Positions 9,799 to 22,904 of a stretch of 64,000 nt of DNA are shown here, piece by piece; position 1 is the first letter of the stretch; the number at the start of each line of letters is the position of its first letter. Source of the DNA: Siphonodentalium dalli (lineage: Eukaryota > Mollusca > Scaphopoda > Gadilida > Siphonodentaliidae); NCBI GenBank assembly GCA_032622095.1, contig CP136068.1, forward strand, positions 119,647,509 to 119,711,508, read 5' to 3'. The notes under the pieces were generated by a model. It ran no database searches. It saw nothing but the letters and a program-made list of their open reading frames with translations, and was not told where the DNA came from. Position numbers and translations under genes: made by a program.

Positions 9799-10082
9799 GT
9801 GAGATTAAAACATGTTTTTACTAAACGGAATCTCCCGTTCAATTATAAAAGTATATATTTTTTGCAATGTTCTTTTATTCAGCTCAATGGATATACAGTA
9901 AATAGCACAACAAGACAACAGATAATAAATTGCAAATTAATTCCTTATTCATCGGTGGGAAATGATCAGGGTGGATACACACATGCATGTGATCTCTGTA
10001 AATATCGTGTACCAGCAGGGTTACCCGAAGTTGCCCAGGTTAAGGTGATGTGAAACCTCTTATAGTGAAATATTTAAATTCT

Positions 10083-10250
10083 TTATATAGCCATTATTGA
10101 TTGTATTTTGTCATTCAGGGGTGCCGGGTAGACGGTCATTATAGGCAACGGCACTCCACACAATACACATATAAATTAACTTATATTATATTGTATTAAT
10201 GTATAATGTATTGTATTGTGAAATAAAATATTATCCTATCCTATCCTATC
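10083..10250 (+). mobile_element. Short LINE 3' tail with CCTAT repeats
   Basis: A short 3' end with gtattgtgaaataaaatatt followed by three or four cctat units. This fits a heavily 5'-truncated non-LTR element whose tail is a short tandem repeat. No coding part remains. Confidence 0.5.
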
Positions 10251-11139
10251 TGCTGCGGACATTTGGAGGGAATTGAGAATACTCATGCTCAAAGTGTTAC
10301 ACGTATACGTGATTCTCATAAAGTGTACATCTATATGGCATCACAAAACGCATTCGTATACGTGGATTATAAGTGGTGGTTCACCTTGTTGGAGTGATTG
10401 TCATTTTGTTTATCGTCATTAGCGAGTTTGCGATACCCGTCCGACGGGAACGGGTACGGGTAAATCTGTGAACATCGTCACGGTCACTTGGGTACTTTCA
10501 ATGCAGCACATAAAGCGATAGCGAATTGAAACGGGTAGATTTGTCCCATTGACCGGTAGCCTTTCACTACGATTTTCTCACTCAAAGGTCCATGAATTCC
10601 ATGAAATTTCAGTCAGCTATGCGTTAACTTATTTATTGAAAGATTTCATGGGCAAATATTATTGATAAAATTGTCATTTTAACCCAGGATTTGTGTTCAA
10701 ATTCTCGAGGCGGCTTCTAGCACTTAGATAAATACGGAAGGACGATTTGTTTTCACTAACAACTTTGTTCACTGCATTAATGACAGGTTGTGATTAATAA
10801 AGTAAGTAGATGGTGCTATAGACGCAGTCTCGGCCCATTGCAGGAACATGGCTATAGATGGTCTGCGCGTTAGGAGGGGGTGTCCACCTTCGAATTTCTA
10901 ACTACACATCTCGAACCATATCAAATTCACAAGTTTGCTCGAAATCCACCCCCTCCCATTGGCTGGCATCAAGCGTTCCAATTGTTGGACATTTTGAGAT
11001 CTGACACTCCCCCCCCCCCAAAAGCTTGAACAATTTCCAACTGTTTCTGATAGCCATTTCAGTCCAAATTGTGTTACCAAAAATAGGGAAATATGCAAAT
11101 GTTGGTCTTAAAACTACAAATTATCCACTAATAAATTGT

Positions 11140-11275
11140 TCTAAAATCAAACTACGAAAACAATTTCAACCTATTGTTTGTGTGAAATTTCCAACAAATG
11201 TTGTGTCAGGTATATCAAATTTCCAAATGTTGAACATTTGACCAAAGTTGGGGACGGCGTGATACACCCCTATCG
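11140..11275 (+). repeat. Dispersed repeat shared with 47805-47910
   Basis: The words taaaatcaaacta, acaatttcaac and attgttngtgtgaaattt occur in order in both places, as does a following accaaagt. The family is unknown. Confidence 0.5.
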
Positions 11276-12647
11276 TCACGTCCCTGTCTCAGCCCATTGT
11301 ACAAGGACATGAATATATCGTGGATTTATCTATGCATTGCACATTTGAATACAATTACCGTTTAGTTACCTTACCGTATGTAGGTGGGGACTGATTTCTC
11401 ATTTTAATATATATTTACTATCTGAACGGACATGGCGCATTTGAACCACAATACTGGTGTATACTGTAGTGGGGATAATATAGGTCGCCAAATACACGAA
11501 ATACCTGTACATACTCTACAAAATCTAAGTATAAGCAGAGCGAGTTTCAGCTGTTTTCTGTGTTTCGCACAGAAGTGAAGCAAACGCTCTTTATTCGATC
11601 CGTATAATAAACATACTATATTTTGACACCTTTTTTGTTACAAAGTTAAACATATCAACCTACCTCCGGGTTTAGATCTCGATAACAATCCCAATTCTTG
11701 GGATACATATTCCCTTGCCCCGACGGGCCGACCCTTCGATCTCTTGAAAGATTCCTAACAAAGGTTTACTTAAAGCTACTCTAACCGATCAGACGGTCGC
11801 ATATCATAAGGTTACAACAAGAACATTTCTTCAAAATACGCTTTTGTTATTAGAATCGATTAATTACAACAAAATAATGCTAACTGCTGTCAACTATAGT
11901 ATGAATTTTGGCCGCATTACCACTTGATTTTAGAGTTAAGCATCTTCATCCGCAATTTTGTCAGAGACCGTCGGTTTGATGACTCTTTTCTGGGCCACAA
12001 ATAATTACACAATTCAAGAAATAACAAACTTCAAAAATCGATATCTGATCACTCTGCGCTTTGATGGTGGGTTCCTCGATTCGAATCAAATATTTATTTT
12101 TACCACCGAAGCCAAAAAAATAGGAACTTTGGAGCGTTAATTCGGAATATGCATCTTTAATATGACTAAATATTCGCCAACTAAAATAAGGGACAAATGC
12201 GGTATTATATCGAACTGAAAGTACATGTAAGACAATATTAGACCCTTGGTCTAAAACAATACATTTTACACCGAGTATTGGTTGGACATATAACGTAATT
12301 GTATATTTGAGCTATCATAATCTATTTTCTAAGTGTAAAAATTCCAACCGATTTATTGTCAACACTCGATCGGTATATGACTTGTAGAATCCAATTGTTG
12401 AAAATGTTACCAATATGGGTGAAAGAAAAGCAACATCCTCTTCCAACTGCCACCTAACTCGTCCTTGATGAAAGCAACTGATTATCATGGGGATCATCTA
12501 ATCTAAATAAAAAAATTCCAACAACCCATAACGCTAAGTGTAACATCGGCCAATAACGCGAATAACAATCTATATCATAATAGCTTTTTTGTTGCAGTTG
12601 GCTCACCATACATTACCAGTCGATGTGATGAATTCTACCGGTAAAAC

Positions 12648-12729
12648 AGTTTGCGATTTCAAAACGTGTACCGGTACTGGTAGCTACCCGTACGCGTACC
12701 CGTACCGTACCGGTTTGAAATCGCAAACT
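12648..12729. repeat. Inverted repeat with GTACCGG-rich loop
   Basis: agtttgcgatttcaaa at 12648-12663 is inverted as tttgaaatcgcaaact at 12714-12729. The loop carries repeated gtaccggt, gtacccgt and cgtaccgt words that can pair further. A related 'tttgcgatacccgtcc' segment occurs at 10428. Probably a small fold-back repeat. Confidence 0.7.
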
Positions 12730-13899
12730 CGCTATTTAATTGGTATCACCAATAAAGATGTACTTATTTATTCACAACTGTAATAAAGACATGTTCCATG
12801 AGATATTGGTCGACATCTGCACTCCCAGGACTTAACTTTACCTCACTAATTATCTTTCTTAATGTCTCCTCTAATTTGTTTCGGTTGTTAACAAGAAAAA
12901 AAGTGGCCGCAGAGACCCCAGACAAGATGTCGTCCATCATGGCGGCCATTTGTTATATGCACCAGGTCTCTTTGATCGCCGTTATAGTAAAGATGATATC
13001 ACATGCGGTCTTTTGTCCCGCTCTGTTCGTTATGCTAATATAAAACACTTACAAACTAGCTAAAAATCCGACACCAAACTCCAATATGGCGGTCAAGATG
13101 GCCGCCGAAATGTAAAAGTTTGCTATTTTTCTGACATTTCACCACCTTTCGTTTGTCTCTGTAGGAAAATATGGAAATCTTGGCGTGATTTTAAACATTT
13201 ATCTTATAGAAAAATCATTGGTGAACGCACAGGGACCATGATAAACATTCTTGCTGGATATTTTTGTCTGATATCACGTTTTCCCAAATACCGGTATAAT
13301 CCTGTCAAAGCTGAATTGACGCTGATAACCCGATGTCGGTTTCGAATCAATGAATGTTATTGCTATCATAACAACACCCATGTTATGTTATTTTTTCTGT
13401 TTCTGGACGCAAACATCCAGATTTAACCGTTGCATGAGACCCAGCTACCGCTTGCTCTCTCGTGTGATACATTAGAGATAATTCGAACATCTCTGATAAA
13501 AGTTTCCCTTATATTCTGCGATAATTCTTCCTCGCATAATTCGAGAGCTTGTTTACTCTTATACGGCTAGCTTTTCAATTTTACAGAAAAGGGTAAATAT
13601 CATTCGATTTTGTCCATTTGATGGCCATTTTGGGACAGACATTCTGCATATATGGTTTACGGTTAAGCATTGTTTCTGTATGTTTCAAGTTATTGCGAAA
13701 TAGGCACTAATGGGAGTGGCCATCGCATAAATTCAGCATTTTCCGATACCAACAGTCATTTTCTATCTTGGATCCTGAATTTTCCCAAGAACTTTTTTTT
13801 TGCAGATTTTGGATATGTTGTTCCAGGTGTTCTTCCGCGTCGAATGGCACCAAAATCAGCTTGTGTCCAATTTATTCCGGGTTCAACTCTCACACGACT

Positions 13900-14400
13900 A
13901 TACTATAATTATATCCCCACTTTCGAAGAAAATGGGGGGTATACTGGATTGACTGCGTCCGTCCGTCCGTCCGTCACGCTTTCTCCCTCCGTGTGTCCGT
14001 CCGTCCGTCCGACCTCATAACTCGAACAACTATGAACCGATTTCAATAATTTTTGTATGCAATCTCCTTAGGACGGTCTCTCCGCATTATGCTAATTGCG
14101 GTTCGGTCCGACTTTTGTTTTTCAAGTTACGCCTCATTTTCGACTTATTTTGACTTCGAAAATTCTGTCCGACTTAACAACTTTAACAAATATGAACCGA
14201 TTTCAATAATTTTTGGTATACATGCTTCTCACAATACCCTCTCTACATGATGCGGCTAGGGATTGGCTCAAACTGTTTTTCGTAATATTACTCTTCATTT
14301 TCGACTTATTTTGACTTAGAAAATTCTGTCTGACTTAATAACTTTAACAAATATGAACCAATTTGAATAATTTTTTCTGTACAAGCTTCTTGTGACACCA
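13900..14400 (+). repeat. CCGT-rich simple repeat followed by about 160-bp tandem units
   Basis: tgcgtccgtccgtccgtccg at about 13955 opens the block. Units begin at about 14033, 14191 and 14351 with atgaaccgatttcaataatt. Copies 1 and 2 both end with attctgtc(c/t)gacttaa and aactttaacaaa. Copy 3 is truncated. Confidence 0.75.
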
Positions 14401-15754
14401 TATCGATATAATTAGTCCGAGATTTTTCTTTAAAGTTAAAAATCTTTTTTGTTGGGTTTACGGATAATGCGGGTTGAATTTGCCACGGTGGGGGCATGCT
14501 AGCACTCGTTCTGTATTAAAATTGTTTCTATCCAATCAGTATCAATCATATTTTATATCCCGGTCTATACACCCCTCACTTGTATAGTTGTACAGGTACT
14601 GATTGGTTTTGAGTGGGAAAATATTAAAACTTTCCTCCCATCTCACTGATCCCATGACTTTTTCCATTTGTAGCTTACACAACAACATAGTATGCTATGT
14701 CTCACGTTCCAATGTAATAAGCAGATAAATGGAGTTTCTATTATGGTTATCTACTTAATTTCGTAACTATTTGATCAATAACAGCTATGGTGCTTCTGTC
14801 TGACTATGGGTTGAGCTTAATTAGCTGTATCACCCTATAAGACTTATCTGCGTTGAGGTGGCCTAATAGGTTGAAATCAACTGTCACATCCATGTTCCTT
14901 CACTTGTGAACTGAATAGTTAGGTATGAATTGTTAAAAGTCATGCAAGGATTTATGAATAATAGCTAATCGCCGAGCATGGGTTAAACATCTGCCGATCG
15001 TGATTGGCCTAGTTTGGAGTTGAGAATAACAGGCATGTTTACAATCACCTCTAGTGTCACCCGACGCCGGATATTATTCAGGAATTTTGCCAATTTTGTC
15101 ATCTTGATACATGTAGTATACCACTGTTAGAATTTTTATCAATTTCATGTATAATGCGTAATAATTGGCAAAATGTCTGGGTGAATATGTTCGCTTTGCA
15201 ATCGCGTTGATCGATTATCAGCGATGAGTTTAACGGCTCAACGCACTCGGAGTACTGTTCAATGATAGCGCGTTCCTGCACGGGAAATATCTAGTTGATC
15301 ATAAACTTGTGAGTATGAAAGATATGCATAAATACATAAATATTCATCTATATATCAAATTTACTCTATAAATGGTTCTTATCATTCATGCAGATATGGG
15401 ATTATGGATCCCCTTGATTGATTCAGTGGGGGTGTTTAGCAGTGCGACTATTTTTGCAGTTGTACTGTGTGCATGTATAATTGGCACACATTGCGATCGA
15501 GGTATTAATTCTGTCCAAATTGTCATCATTTGAGATCGCATCCGCAGTAGAGTCTGTTCAGGTGGACAACGAGAGAACATGTGGGATATGCGGATTTAAA
15601 ACCTGAAGATATATACATCAAGACATCATGGAACCATGTTGCCAAGTGTGATACAACAATATGAGACACAAGCTTAGAAAAACACAATGTGTTTGGAATT
15701 TGAACATGGTGGAATAATAATCGCCAGATTCTAAGTGTAATCATTTTATATTTT

Positions 15755-16250
15755 TATAGTCGAAAAGGGGAGATATAGCTCCGTCAAAATGCAGCAGATC
15801 TGAATCACATTCAAGCTTGACTTGAACAATGTGATGGATAATCCTGAGTCAATTTTAGTTGGGATTAGTTGGTATTAACTGGAATTATCAGGACAACACG
15901 AAAATGGCAATTTATGGGTCTGAAAAGGACTATAGTCCAATAAAAATCATCTGACTGGAAGGATATTGGAACTCGACCTCAATAATGTAATGTTTATTAC
16001 TCGTACCAAGTTTCGTTCCGATCTGATATTATTCACCGGAGTTAATATTATCCGGACAGCATGAAAATGGCAATTTATAAATTTCTAAAAAAAAAACAGT
16101 CATAAATCAAAGATCATCGGACTACAACCATAATTGAAATTGACTTCAATGATGTAATTGGCATTCCTCATGCGAAGTTTTGTTTCGATCCGATCATTTG
16201 AACTGGCGTTAACAGCCTGACAAGAATTCGGACACACGAATGGACGCGCG
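15755..16250 (+). repeat. Degenerate tandem repeat, about 170-bp units
   Basis: Units share a(c/g)catgaaaatggcaattta-like words (15897 and 16058), a following agtc/atca step, gacttcaa/gacctcaa with aatgatgtaat, and (c/g)aagttt(c/t)gttncgatc. About three copies. Non-coding. Confidence 0.6.
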
Positions 16251-16270
16251 ATTACAATAGTTCTCCAAAA

Positions 16271-16290
16271 TTATCAGGGGGGGGGGGGGG
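16271..16290 (+). repeat. Poly-G run
   Basis: About 14 consecutive G in gggggggggggggg, likely length-variable. Confidence 0.9.
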
Positions 16291-16473
16291 GACAATAAAC
16301 ATGAAAGTGAGGTTTTGTCACAAATACATATGTTTTGCACACAAGACATAATTCGCATAGTTCGCAGCTCATTTTATTATATATTTATAAAACCATTGTT
16401 GGCGTACAGTTACTAACCAGTGCTGGTGTGTGTGAAGTCAGACTTGGTGTAAAACTAAGATTGACTTCGAACA

Positions 16474-16975
16474 TTAGTAAATGGGAGGTGCATAATCATT
16501 ACTAGTAATAATCATGTCAGTGTTTGGCATTTCGGAGAAATATGCACCATAACCATCGCCAAATGTGATAGGTTGTGTTAAATTTAAAAGAGGACCTTCA
16601 AACTTATCACCCTCTCGTGTTATTTCAAAGCCAAAAGATAAGTCACCATTGAATTGGCATACACGTGGTGTTCCAATGAGCTTGAAAGCTACAGAATGAC
16701 GCAATCATCACCACAATGATGTGTAATGATATGACTCCCATTTTGAACCCAAATATTTGCCGAAAATTGGCAGATATTGTTTTGGGGTTGCAATATGCCA
16801 TACAGTAACAACAGATGCGAATTGCAATTTGCACAACAGTGCTCCTGCAATTCGCCGTACACAAAATTATGTCTTTCTGCAATAATATTAGCAAGCATCC
16901 GAAAAACTCATGTATGGTGCAATGTAAGTCACTGTAGACCTTTCTTACGCCATGTGAGTATAAATATGTAAACAC
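16474..16975 (-). pseudogene. Unidentified - strand coding-like stretch in three frames
   Basis: Two or three overlapping open stretches on the - strand. One (16643-16975) contains MGVISLHIIVVMIASFC, which looks like a signal peptide. Another frame (16474-16704) contains FNGDLSFGFEITREG and ends in a normal stop. Composition looks protein-like, but the frames do not join and no family is recognised. It may be a decayed gene or retroelement piece, or chance. Confidence 0.25.
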
Positions 16976-17339
16976 ACAAACGTCTTAGATATGAGAAAAT
17001 CGGTGTTTATCAAACAAAGTTGCAGACGATCCGTATAATTTAACCTAATAATCGTGATTTCCGAGGACATACTTTATATCCAGAATGTACAGATAGTATA
17101 TATTTAAAATATAGTATACACTACTATCTTCCTGGTATGTCCTGGTTTTTAACAATCACGATATTCGGTAAAAATGTAAACAAATGAAATTTTCCTGCAC
17201 AATTTCCGATATCGGATATACAAAGTGTAGATGGGAGCTATCAAATTTGATCAATTTTCGATGCAAAACTATTATTCTTTCCTTTTACACGATTCCACTC
17301 AGGTGCTCCGCTCTGGGTGAAATGTTTTAGTTTAAATAA

Positions 17340-18540
17340 TGTTTATTCATTTCATCCAAACGTCTTCGACACCATGTGATATAATGTCCAGATTTCCAAC
17401 AATATAGGCATAATAATTGAAATGCTTGGGTCTGTGGATTAAACACAGAATTTTGTGATTGTCGTATATGTTGAACATAAGGCCAACTTCGCGTGTTATC
17501 ATATCTATTTTGTTTCGAATATGATCCAATTCGTGGGCGCTGATTATTATTCGATTAAAATGAGCTAAATGAATTTCTACCCTGTAAATACCTTGGCCAT
17601 CGTCTTTCTGGTGTGGTGGGCGCATTAAATCTATTACCAGTGTTCCGTCCTTGAAATTTATTGCTTTCCATACTAGAATAATTATTATCACGAAATGGTC
17701 GATAATTACGATCAGTATTCTTATCATTCTGGCTATAATAAGACTGTAATCGTTGTTGAATAGTATATTCTCTTAAAGCGAGATCAGTTGCTTGGTTTAA
17801 GGTTTGTGGGTCATCCCGCAAAAGTTTATCTTTCAATAATTTACTCGTTAATCCTGTGATGAATTGTTCTCTCATATGTAATTGGGCGACTTCTTGTCGA
17901 ATATTTACTAGCCCATACACATCGATCGCTAATGATCGTAATCTATCAGAAAAAACTTGTATAGATTCTTCTGGTGTTTGCTTTGCTGCTTGAAAAATAA
18001 GGAGCACATCTCTTTTATCTTTTGCTTTGCTATATCGAATTTTTTATTCCTGCTTGATTTCTGCCCATGTACTTCTGATCACACCATCGGCATTTATGCG
18101 TTCTTGTGTGAACTGAGTTAAAAATTCGAAAACTGAACCTCTGCTTTTCTGCAGAGCAAATTTCATTAATGTTTGATCAGTTGCATCAATTGCTTGGCCA
18201 TAACGATATAATTCGTTGGTCCATTCAATAAAAGATTTAGGGTCTCCTGAAAAAGGTGTGATAACATTTGTCACATCAGTTGCCATTTGAAATGCTGACG
18301 AAATGTGTGTGGCGTCCAACTGTTGGTGTATTGCACTATTGAAACGACCCAATTGTGTTGAAATGCGATCTAGTACGACGCTGTCATTTGCGTTTCGTAC
18401 CTCGTGATTTTTATGGGTTTCATGCAAAATAGATCGCATTCGCTCTATCTCTCCATCGATTTGGGCGCTACTATAATTAACGTCATCCAACAAGGAAGGA
18501 CAGGAAGGGTGACTTTGTGTCATATTCATATTTATTTTAA
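17340..18540 (-). pseudogene. Gag remnant of a LTR retrotransposon
   Basis: On the - strand a gag-like protein starts at Met near 18522 (MTQSHPSCPS...). It has a helical N-terminal part, a capsid-like segment with ITPFSGDPKSFIEWTNELYR, and a second helical block with ESIQVFSDRLRSLA and QFITGL, typical of Retrotrans_gag-type capsids. It ends with a CCHC knuckle near 17370-17410 (CLYCWKSGHYITWC: C-x2-C-x4-H-x4-C). Frame breaks occur near 18040 and again before the knuckle. No pol follows and no LTRs were identified around it, so it is a solitary fragment. The family (Ty3/Gypsy or another) is not settled. Confidence 0.7.
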
Positions 18541-18622
18541 TTTCTAAAGTGATTGGGAGTAGAAAAGGCAAAATTGCAGGTATATAAGAAATTAATAATT
18601 TGAGTTGGGTTGGCACATGCAC

Positions 18623-20300
18623 ATTCTAATTGTGGCATTATAGAATTGCTCTAGAACATAATGCGGGTATTGTGTTTAGTTAATGTGAAATTATTAGATC
18701 AAAATAAACGTACTGGTTGGTATAGTAAATACTCACATATGAACGAAAACACAAGTTCTGGTTACAAGCTCACGAGCACCATTGTCTCGATACGTCTAGG
18801 GTGTTGATGTTGAATTTGCCGCGTCGGGAACACTTCAGATAAGAGAACAAGATTCGTTGGTGTAGATATCTTTATGTATAAGTAAATTGGTTGTCGGCGA
18901 AGCAAAGTGTAGACAGGTTAGATAGAGATGTGCCAGGTATCAGAGTCAGACGAGAAGTGACTCTTAGCTCTCAAGACAGTAATACTTATTCTTCGTAGCT
19001 GGCATATCATGTCTCCATATATGGTTCGAGGTAGTATGATATCCAAGCTATATATACTTTACTATAGAGTATATCACACGATTGATACTGGAACAGTCCA
19101 TTATCTACTCGCATACTTTAGTTATACTATGAATGTAATTAGTCGATCAGTGTCGACATGTATATGTAGGCTTATGGCTTTAGATGTGTAACCTTTTACT
19201 TATTATTGTATGCTCCTCTCTCTATACAGTGCTTCGCCATTACATAATTAACCCTATCAATACAATACAGGTATATTACACAACAACTCCATCTATTTAT
19301 ATGTACTATCGGACACTATATATTGTCGTTATTTATTGTGTCTTATGTTCTCAATAAAAGGTAAACTACCGCACCGAATGAACTTATATTGTAATTCAAT
19401 ACTCATAATTCTCATTTGCAGTACCAGTAATTGTTTTCGGTTATGAAGTCGGCACAGTCGTGTTGGAGATAACATTTAATTGTCATATCAAATGAAGAGA
19501 TGTGCGGTTGGTGACTGGAAATATTGAGATGTCCACGGTTGATAAAATAACAACCCGGCCAACGCCGCCTGTTGGATGGACTCTGCTTCGATCGGAATAA
19601 GGAAGGGAATGAATGAGAATAAGAAAGAGAACGAATCTAGAATAGTGATATATTCGTATTTATATCACCGATAACTTTGTATATGATAGCTTGTGCTATG
19701 ACGCAGATAATGGGTTTAACATGTGTTGAACACATGTTCCGCATATTTTATGTTAATTAGATCTGGTCATCATTTGACCGGTGTGCTCGATACAGAGAGG
19801 TTGGATAAATAGTTTGCTGTGTATGCACTCATATTTACCTTATATTCCGCTCACCAATACGCTATATATAATCATAATGGTATAGTAACATACATGGATT
19901 TGGGGTTCATATATAATATTATGTGTATATATGTATAGATGATGCTCACAATTGGTATATATAATAGATCGGTATACAATATGTGGGGTAATACTGGATT
20001 ATCCCACAATCGAAAGACACTGTAACCAGATGTTCCGATTACGACATTAATGCTTTAAGCCCACCGATCTACTGTGCGACAAAAGTGCTCACAAAAATCA
20101 AACTGCAGCGTCGTATTAGTTAATAATTGGTGACGTCACAAACTCAGATATAGTCTATATACGGCCCAAAGTGTCCGGCTTTGGTTCGTTATAAACATGG
20201 CTGCCAGTAGCCATCTTGGTTTTCAAATTTGAATCCATCGGCATACCCTGTAGCCCGTCGGAAAACTGTCAGCTGCCATTTCGGATTAACTATATATATA
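18623..20300. other. Unassigned intronic stretch
   Basis: AT-rich. The part at 18640-19000 could be leader or LTR of the gag-bearing element, but no terminal repeats or primer-binding site were found. No gene seen. Confidence 0.35.
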
Positions 20301-20309
20301 GTATTACTT

Positions 20310-20815
20310 AATTAGACATTTCAACTTTCCGCATTCCTAATCACGCCATTGACTGTAGCACATGAAATTACCACTCCAATTTGAACTACAGTGTCATTAA
20401 CAGTTTGATTTTCTGAATTATGTTAAAACATGGATGGCAGCATCCATCTTGGATTTCACCCATTGCATCACTAAATCTGTTTGCACACCATATAGGCCAC
20501 ACCCCTCGTCCGATCGTCCCCAAACTTCATATTGATCCTCGGGGTGACCTCGAGATGGGATCTTATTTTGTCCGAATTGTGTTTAAAAACATGGCTGCCA
20601 GCAGCCATATTATATTTTACTTTTCCCCATCACTAAATCCAACAGGCCACATCTCTCATCGATCTTCACCAAACTTCATGTTGACCCCCGGGATGACCTC
20701 TAGAATACATAGACATTCCAACTCTCCGATTTCCATAAGCGCTCCATTAACTGTATAACATTTGACATTAGCCCCTCTCCAAGTTGAGCTTCAGTGTGAT
20801 CGACACTTTCATTTG
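20310..20815 (+). repeat. Direct repeat unit of about 390 bp, including copies of the 62-bp exon-upstream repeat
   Basis: agacatttcaactttccgca at 20312 corresponds to agacattccaactctccgat at 20711. Each is followed by a copy of the 62-bp repeat (20350-20412 and 20749-20813). Between them are two paragraphs with acatggctgccagcagccat-like words and cttcat(a/g)ttga(t/c)c. The second copy ends 140 bp before the first STING exon. Confidence 0.7.
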
Positions 20816-20953
20816 TTGTCATATTGTATGAGCAGAATATTATCACAATGATGATTTTGCCATTGGATTGTTCATATCATAGTATATTTTCAGACATGAA
20901 TATCTACAATAGCTTTCACTTGTTTAAAGTGTTTTAACATTATTTATTAACAG

Positions 20954-21052
20954 GTCCAGACTATGAAATAAAATCGACACTCCCTGTTGGAAATGTGTAC
21001 ATAGGACTCGCCTATAGCTACTTGACAGGCTACCTTAGTTTTGTTATACCTG
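20954..21052 (+). CDS. STING ligand-binding domain exon, first part
   Basis: A 99-nt exon with acceptor ttattaacag (AG 20952-20953) and donor cctg|gtatgt (GT at 21053). It begins with the last two bases of a split Gly codon and ends with the first base of another, so it is phase 1 on both sides. It joins in frame to the TIR exon on the left and to 51796-52022 on the right. It encodes GNVYIGLAYSYLTGYLSFVI, which aligns with the first ligand-binding helix of animal STING (human AHGLAWSYYIGYLRLIL, residues 157-173). The Tyr at human position 163 and the Tyr at 167 are retained, as is the G..YL frame. No transmembrane segment precedes it, as expected of a TIR-STING rather than a four-TM STING. 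It is too short to stand out without the splice sites and the neighbours. Confidence 0.8.
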
Positions 21053-22632
21053 GTATGTAGAATTAGTCTCTTTAAATCAATACCGACAGCATGCATTACA
21101 AATGGCGCAAGTCCTTTGTCCTTGTTGACATTAAAACAAAATGTTGATTGTCGTTGAATTACATCATATATGAATGTCATAAAATGGATATTGAGTTTTG
21201 TTTATATTATGTGCCAATGATGTTACCATGTAGGACTACAGTACTACACATTCCAGCCTTGGCGCAAAGTATGCTCCCTGAGAAAATTTGAAAAATTGGT
21301 GCATTTTGGGTGGTTTTGACCATCATAATTGGAGGCGAATGAGTCTACAAAGTCAACAGTGTCATAATACTATTATATACAACTAATAATTAGTTAAAGC
21401 TAAACAACTCTGAGGTTAGTCACGTTTTCCATAGTTGAATCTACCCCTGTAGTAATCGTTTACAATTTATCGCGCTGCTTCAACATAATCCTTGGAAATA
21501 TAATCAAGAGTGCACATTAATCTAAATATTAAGAGAAACTGGTAGTTTTAAACAGATTTGTCACAATTGCGATTGTGAAAGATTTTGATGAATGACACAA
21601 CATGTGTCGTAATATTTACGAAAACAAACTGCAACGCGCACGGGACTTAAACAATCAAAGTCAACAACAGTACTGAACATTCACATCTTTCAGTGTCTGT
21701 AATACATACCGAATTAGAATACAAAGATGCAAACAGAATAGCTCATGTAACATTGCATATTTGCTTATTTAACGCAATGACACTTGGTTTTATGCATGGA
21801 CACAACTACAGGTTGCGTAATAAAACAAGTTCAGTAAAATTCCACGAGTAGACAAGAAAGGCAATGGAAAGCAAGAACACACATGTTACTTTGTATTCAT
21901 GTTTTGTTTGTGTATATTTTTATATTAAACAAAATCCCATATAGTAGGTCTAAGTGAGCCCGCGAGTCCGGCAGTGGGTGTGGCTAGATGGTCGTTGTCG
22001 GGGTGTCGAATTTGTTAATATTGACTTAGAAATCTTGATTGAACCTGACTAAGGTTTGAACCAAAATATGTTGGATAAATTTCAAATGAAACACCCGTGG
22101 TAACTTCCTAGTATTGGCCATTTAATTTTGAACATTTCACTGAAAGCAGATAAATATAGTCTATCGTTGGTTAACTACAACACTGAAATGGTCTTAAAAT
22201 GAAACAGTAAAACAAATGTTGAATTTTATCCCCCAAAATTATCAAATGGTACCCTAGATGTCGGGCTTGAAATTTCCTTATACTATTGAAAATATTTACC
22301 AAAGATTGTGGAGTGAAAAATGAGTCACCCCCAGCTCAGTCCCCTTATATCCAGGTTTATGAAGATGTATCTTATCATATACATGTACCATTGTTCTGGT
22401 GCATAATGTGATATGCGGTTGTGATGGTAAAAATGTTAAATAAGCGATTATATGTACAATCATATGGGGTTATCTCAATGAATACTGATGCTAATCATGT
22501 TCTTTATATATTTAGTCAGTCGTCAACAAACTGCGAAAATGATGTAAACTTTACATATGGTATATCGACAATTTATGTTCAAAATAGAACGTAGAAAATC
22601 GCATGCAGTCATTTTATAAACATTGGAGGATA

Positions 22633-22904
22633 CACACTGCCATGTTATACTAGCTACCCACCTCATCACACTGCCATGTGATACTAGCTACCCACCTCAT
22701 CACACTGCCATGTTATACAAGCTACCCACCTCATCACACTGCCATGTTATACTAGCTACCCACCTCATCACACTGCCATGTTATACTAGCTACCCACCTC
22801 ATCACACTGCCATGTTATACGAGCTACCCACCTCATCACACTGCCATGTTATACTAGCTACCCACCTCATCACACTGACATGTTATACTAGCTACCCACC
22901 TCAT
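22633..22904 (+). repeat. 34-bp minisatellite, eight copies
   Basis: Eight head-to-tail copies of a 34-bp unit beginning cacactgccatgttatacta. Copies differ at one or two positions (gtgat in copy 2, acaag in copy 3, acgag in copy 6, gacat in copy 8). There are no spacers, so it is not CRISPR-like. An open frame runs through it only because the unit lacks stops. Confidence 0.97.

Larger units (their letters stand above)
9799..20953 (+). other. Intron 1 of the TIR-STING gene (phase 1, about 11.2 kb)
   Basis: Starts gtgaga and ends ttattaacag. Both flanking exons split a Gly codon (G|GT). It holds a LINE tail, simple and tandem repeats, a gag fragment on the opposite strand and unassigned AT-rich DNA. 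Reading through the donor meets a stop after eight codons, so intron retention would give a TIR-only product. Confidence 0.65.

Noticed and set aside
20947-21180. Open frame of 77 codons on the - strand
   Set aside because: It overlaps the STING exon on the opposite strand. The + strand reading has splice sites, matching phase and homology, and the - strand reading has none.
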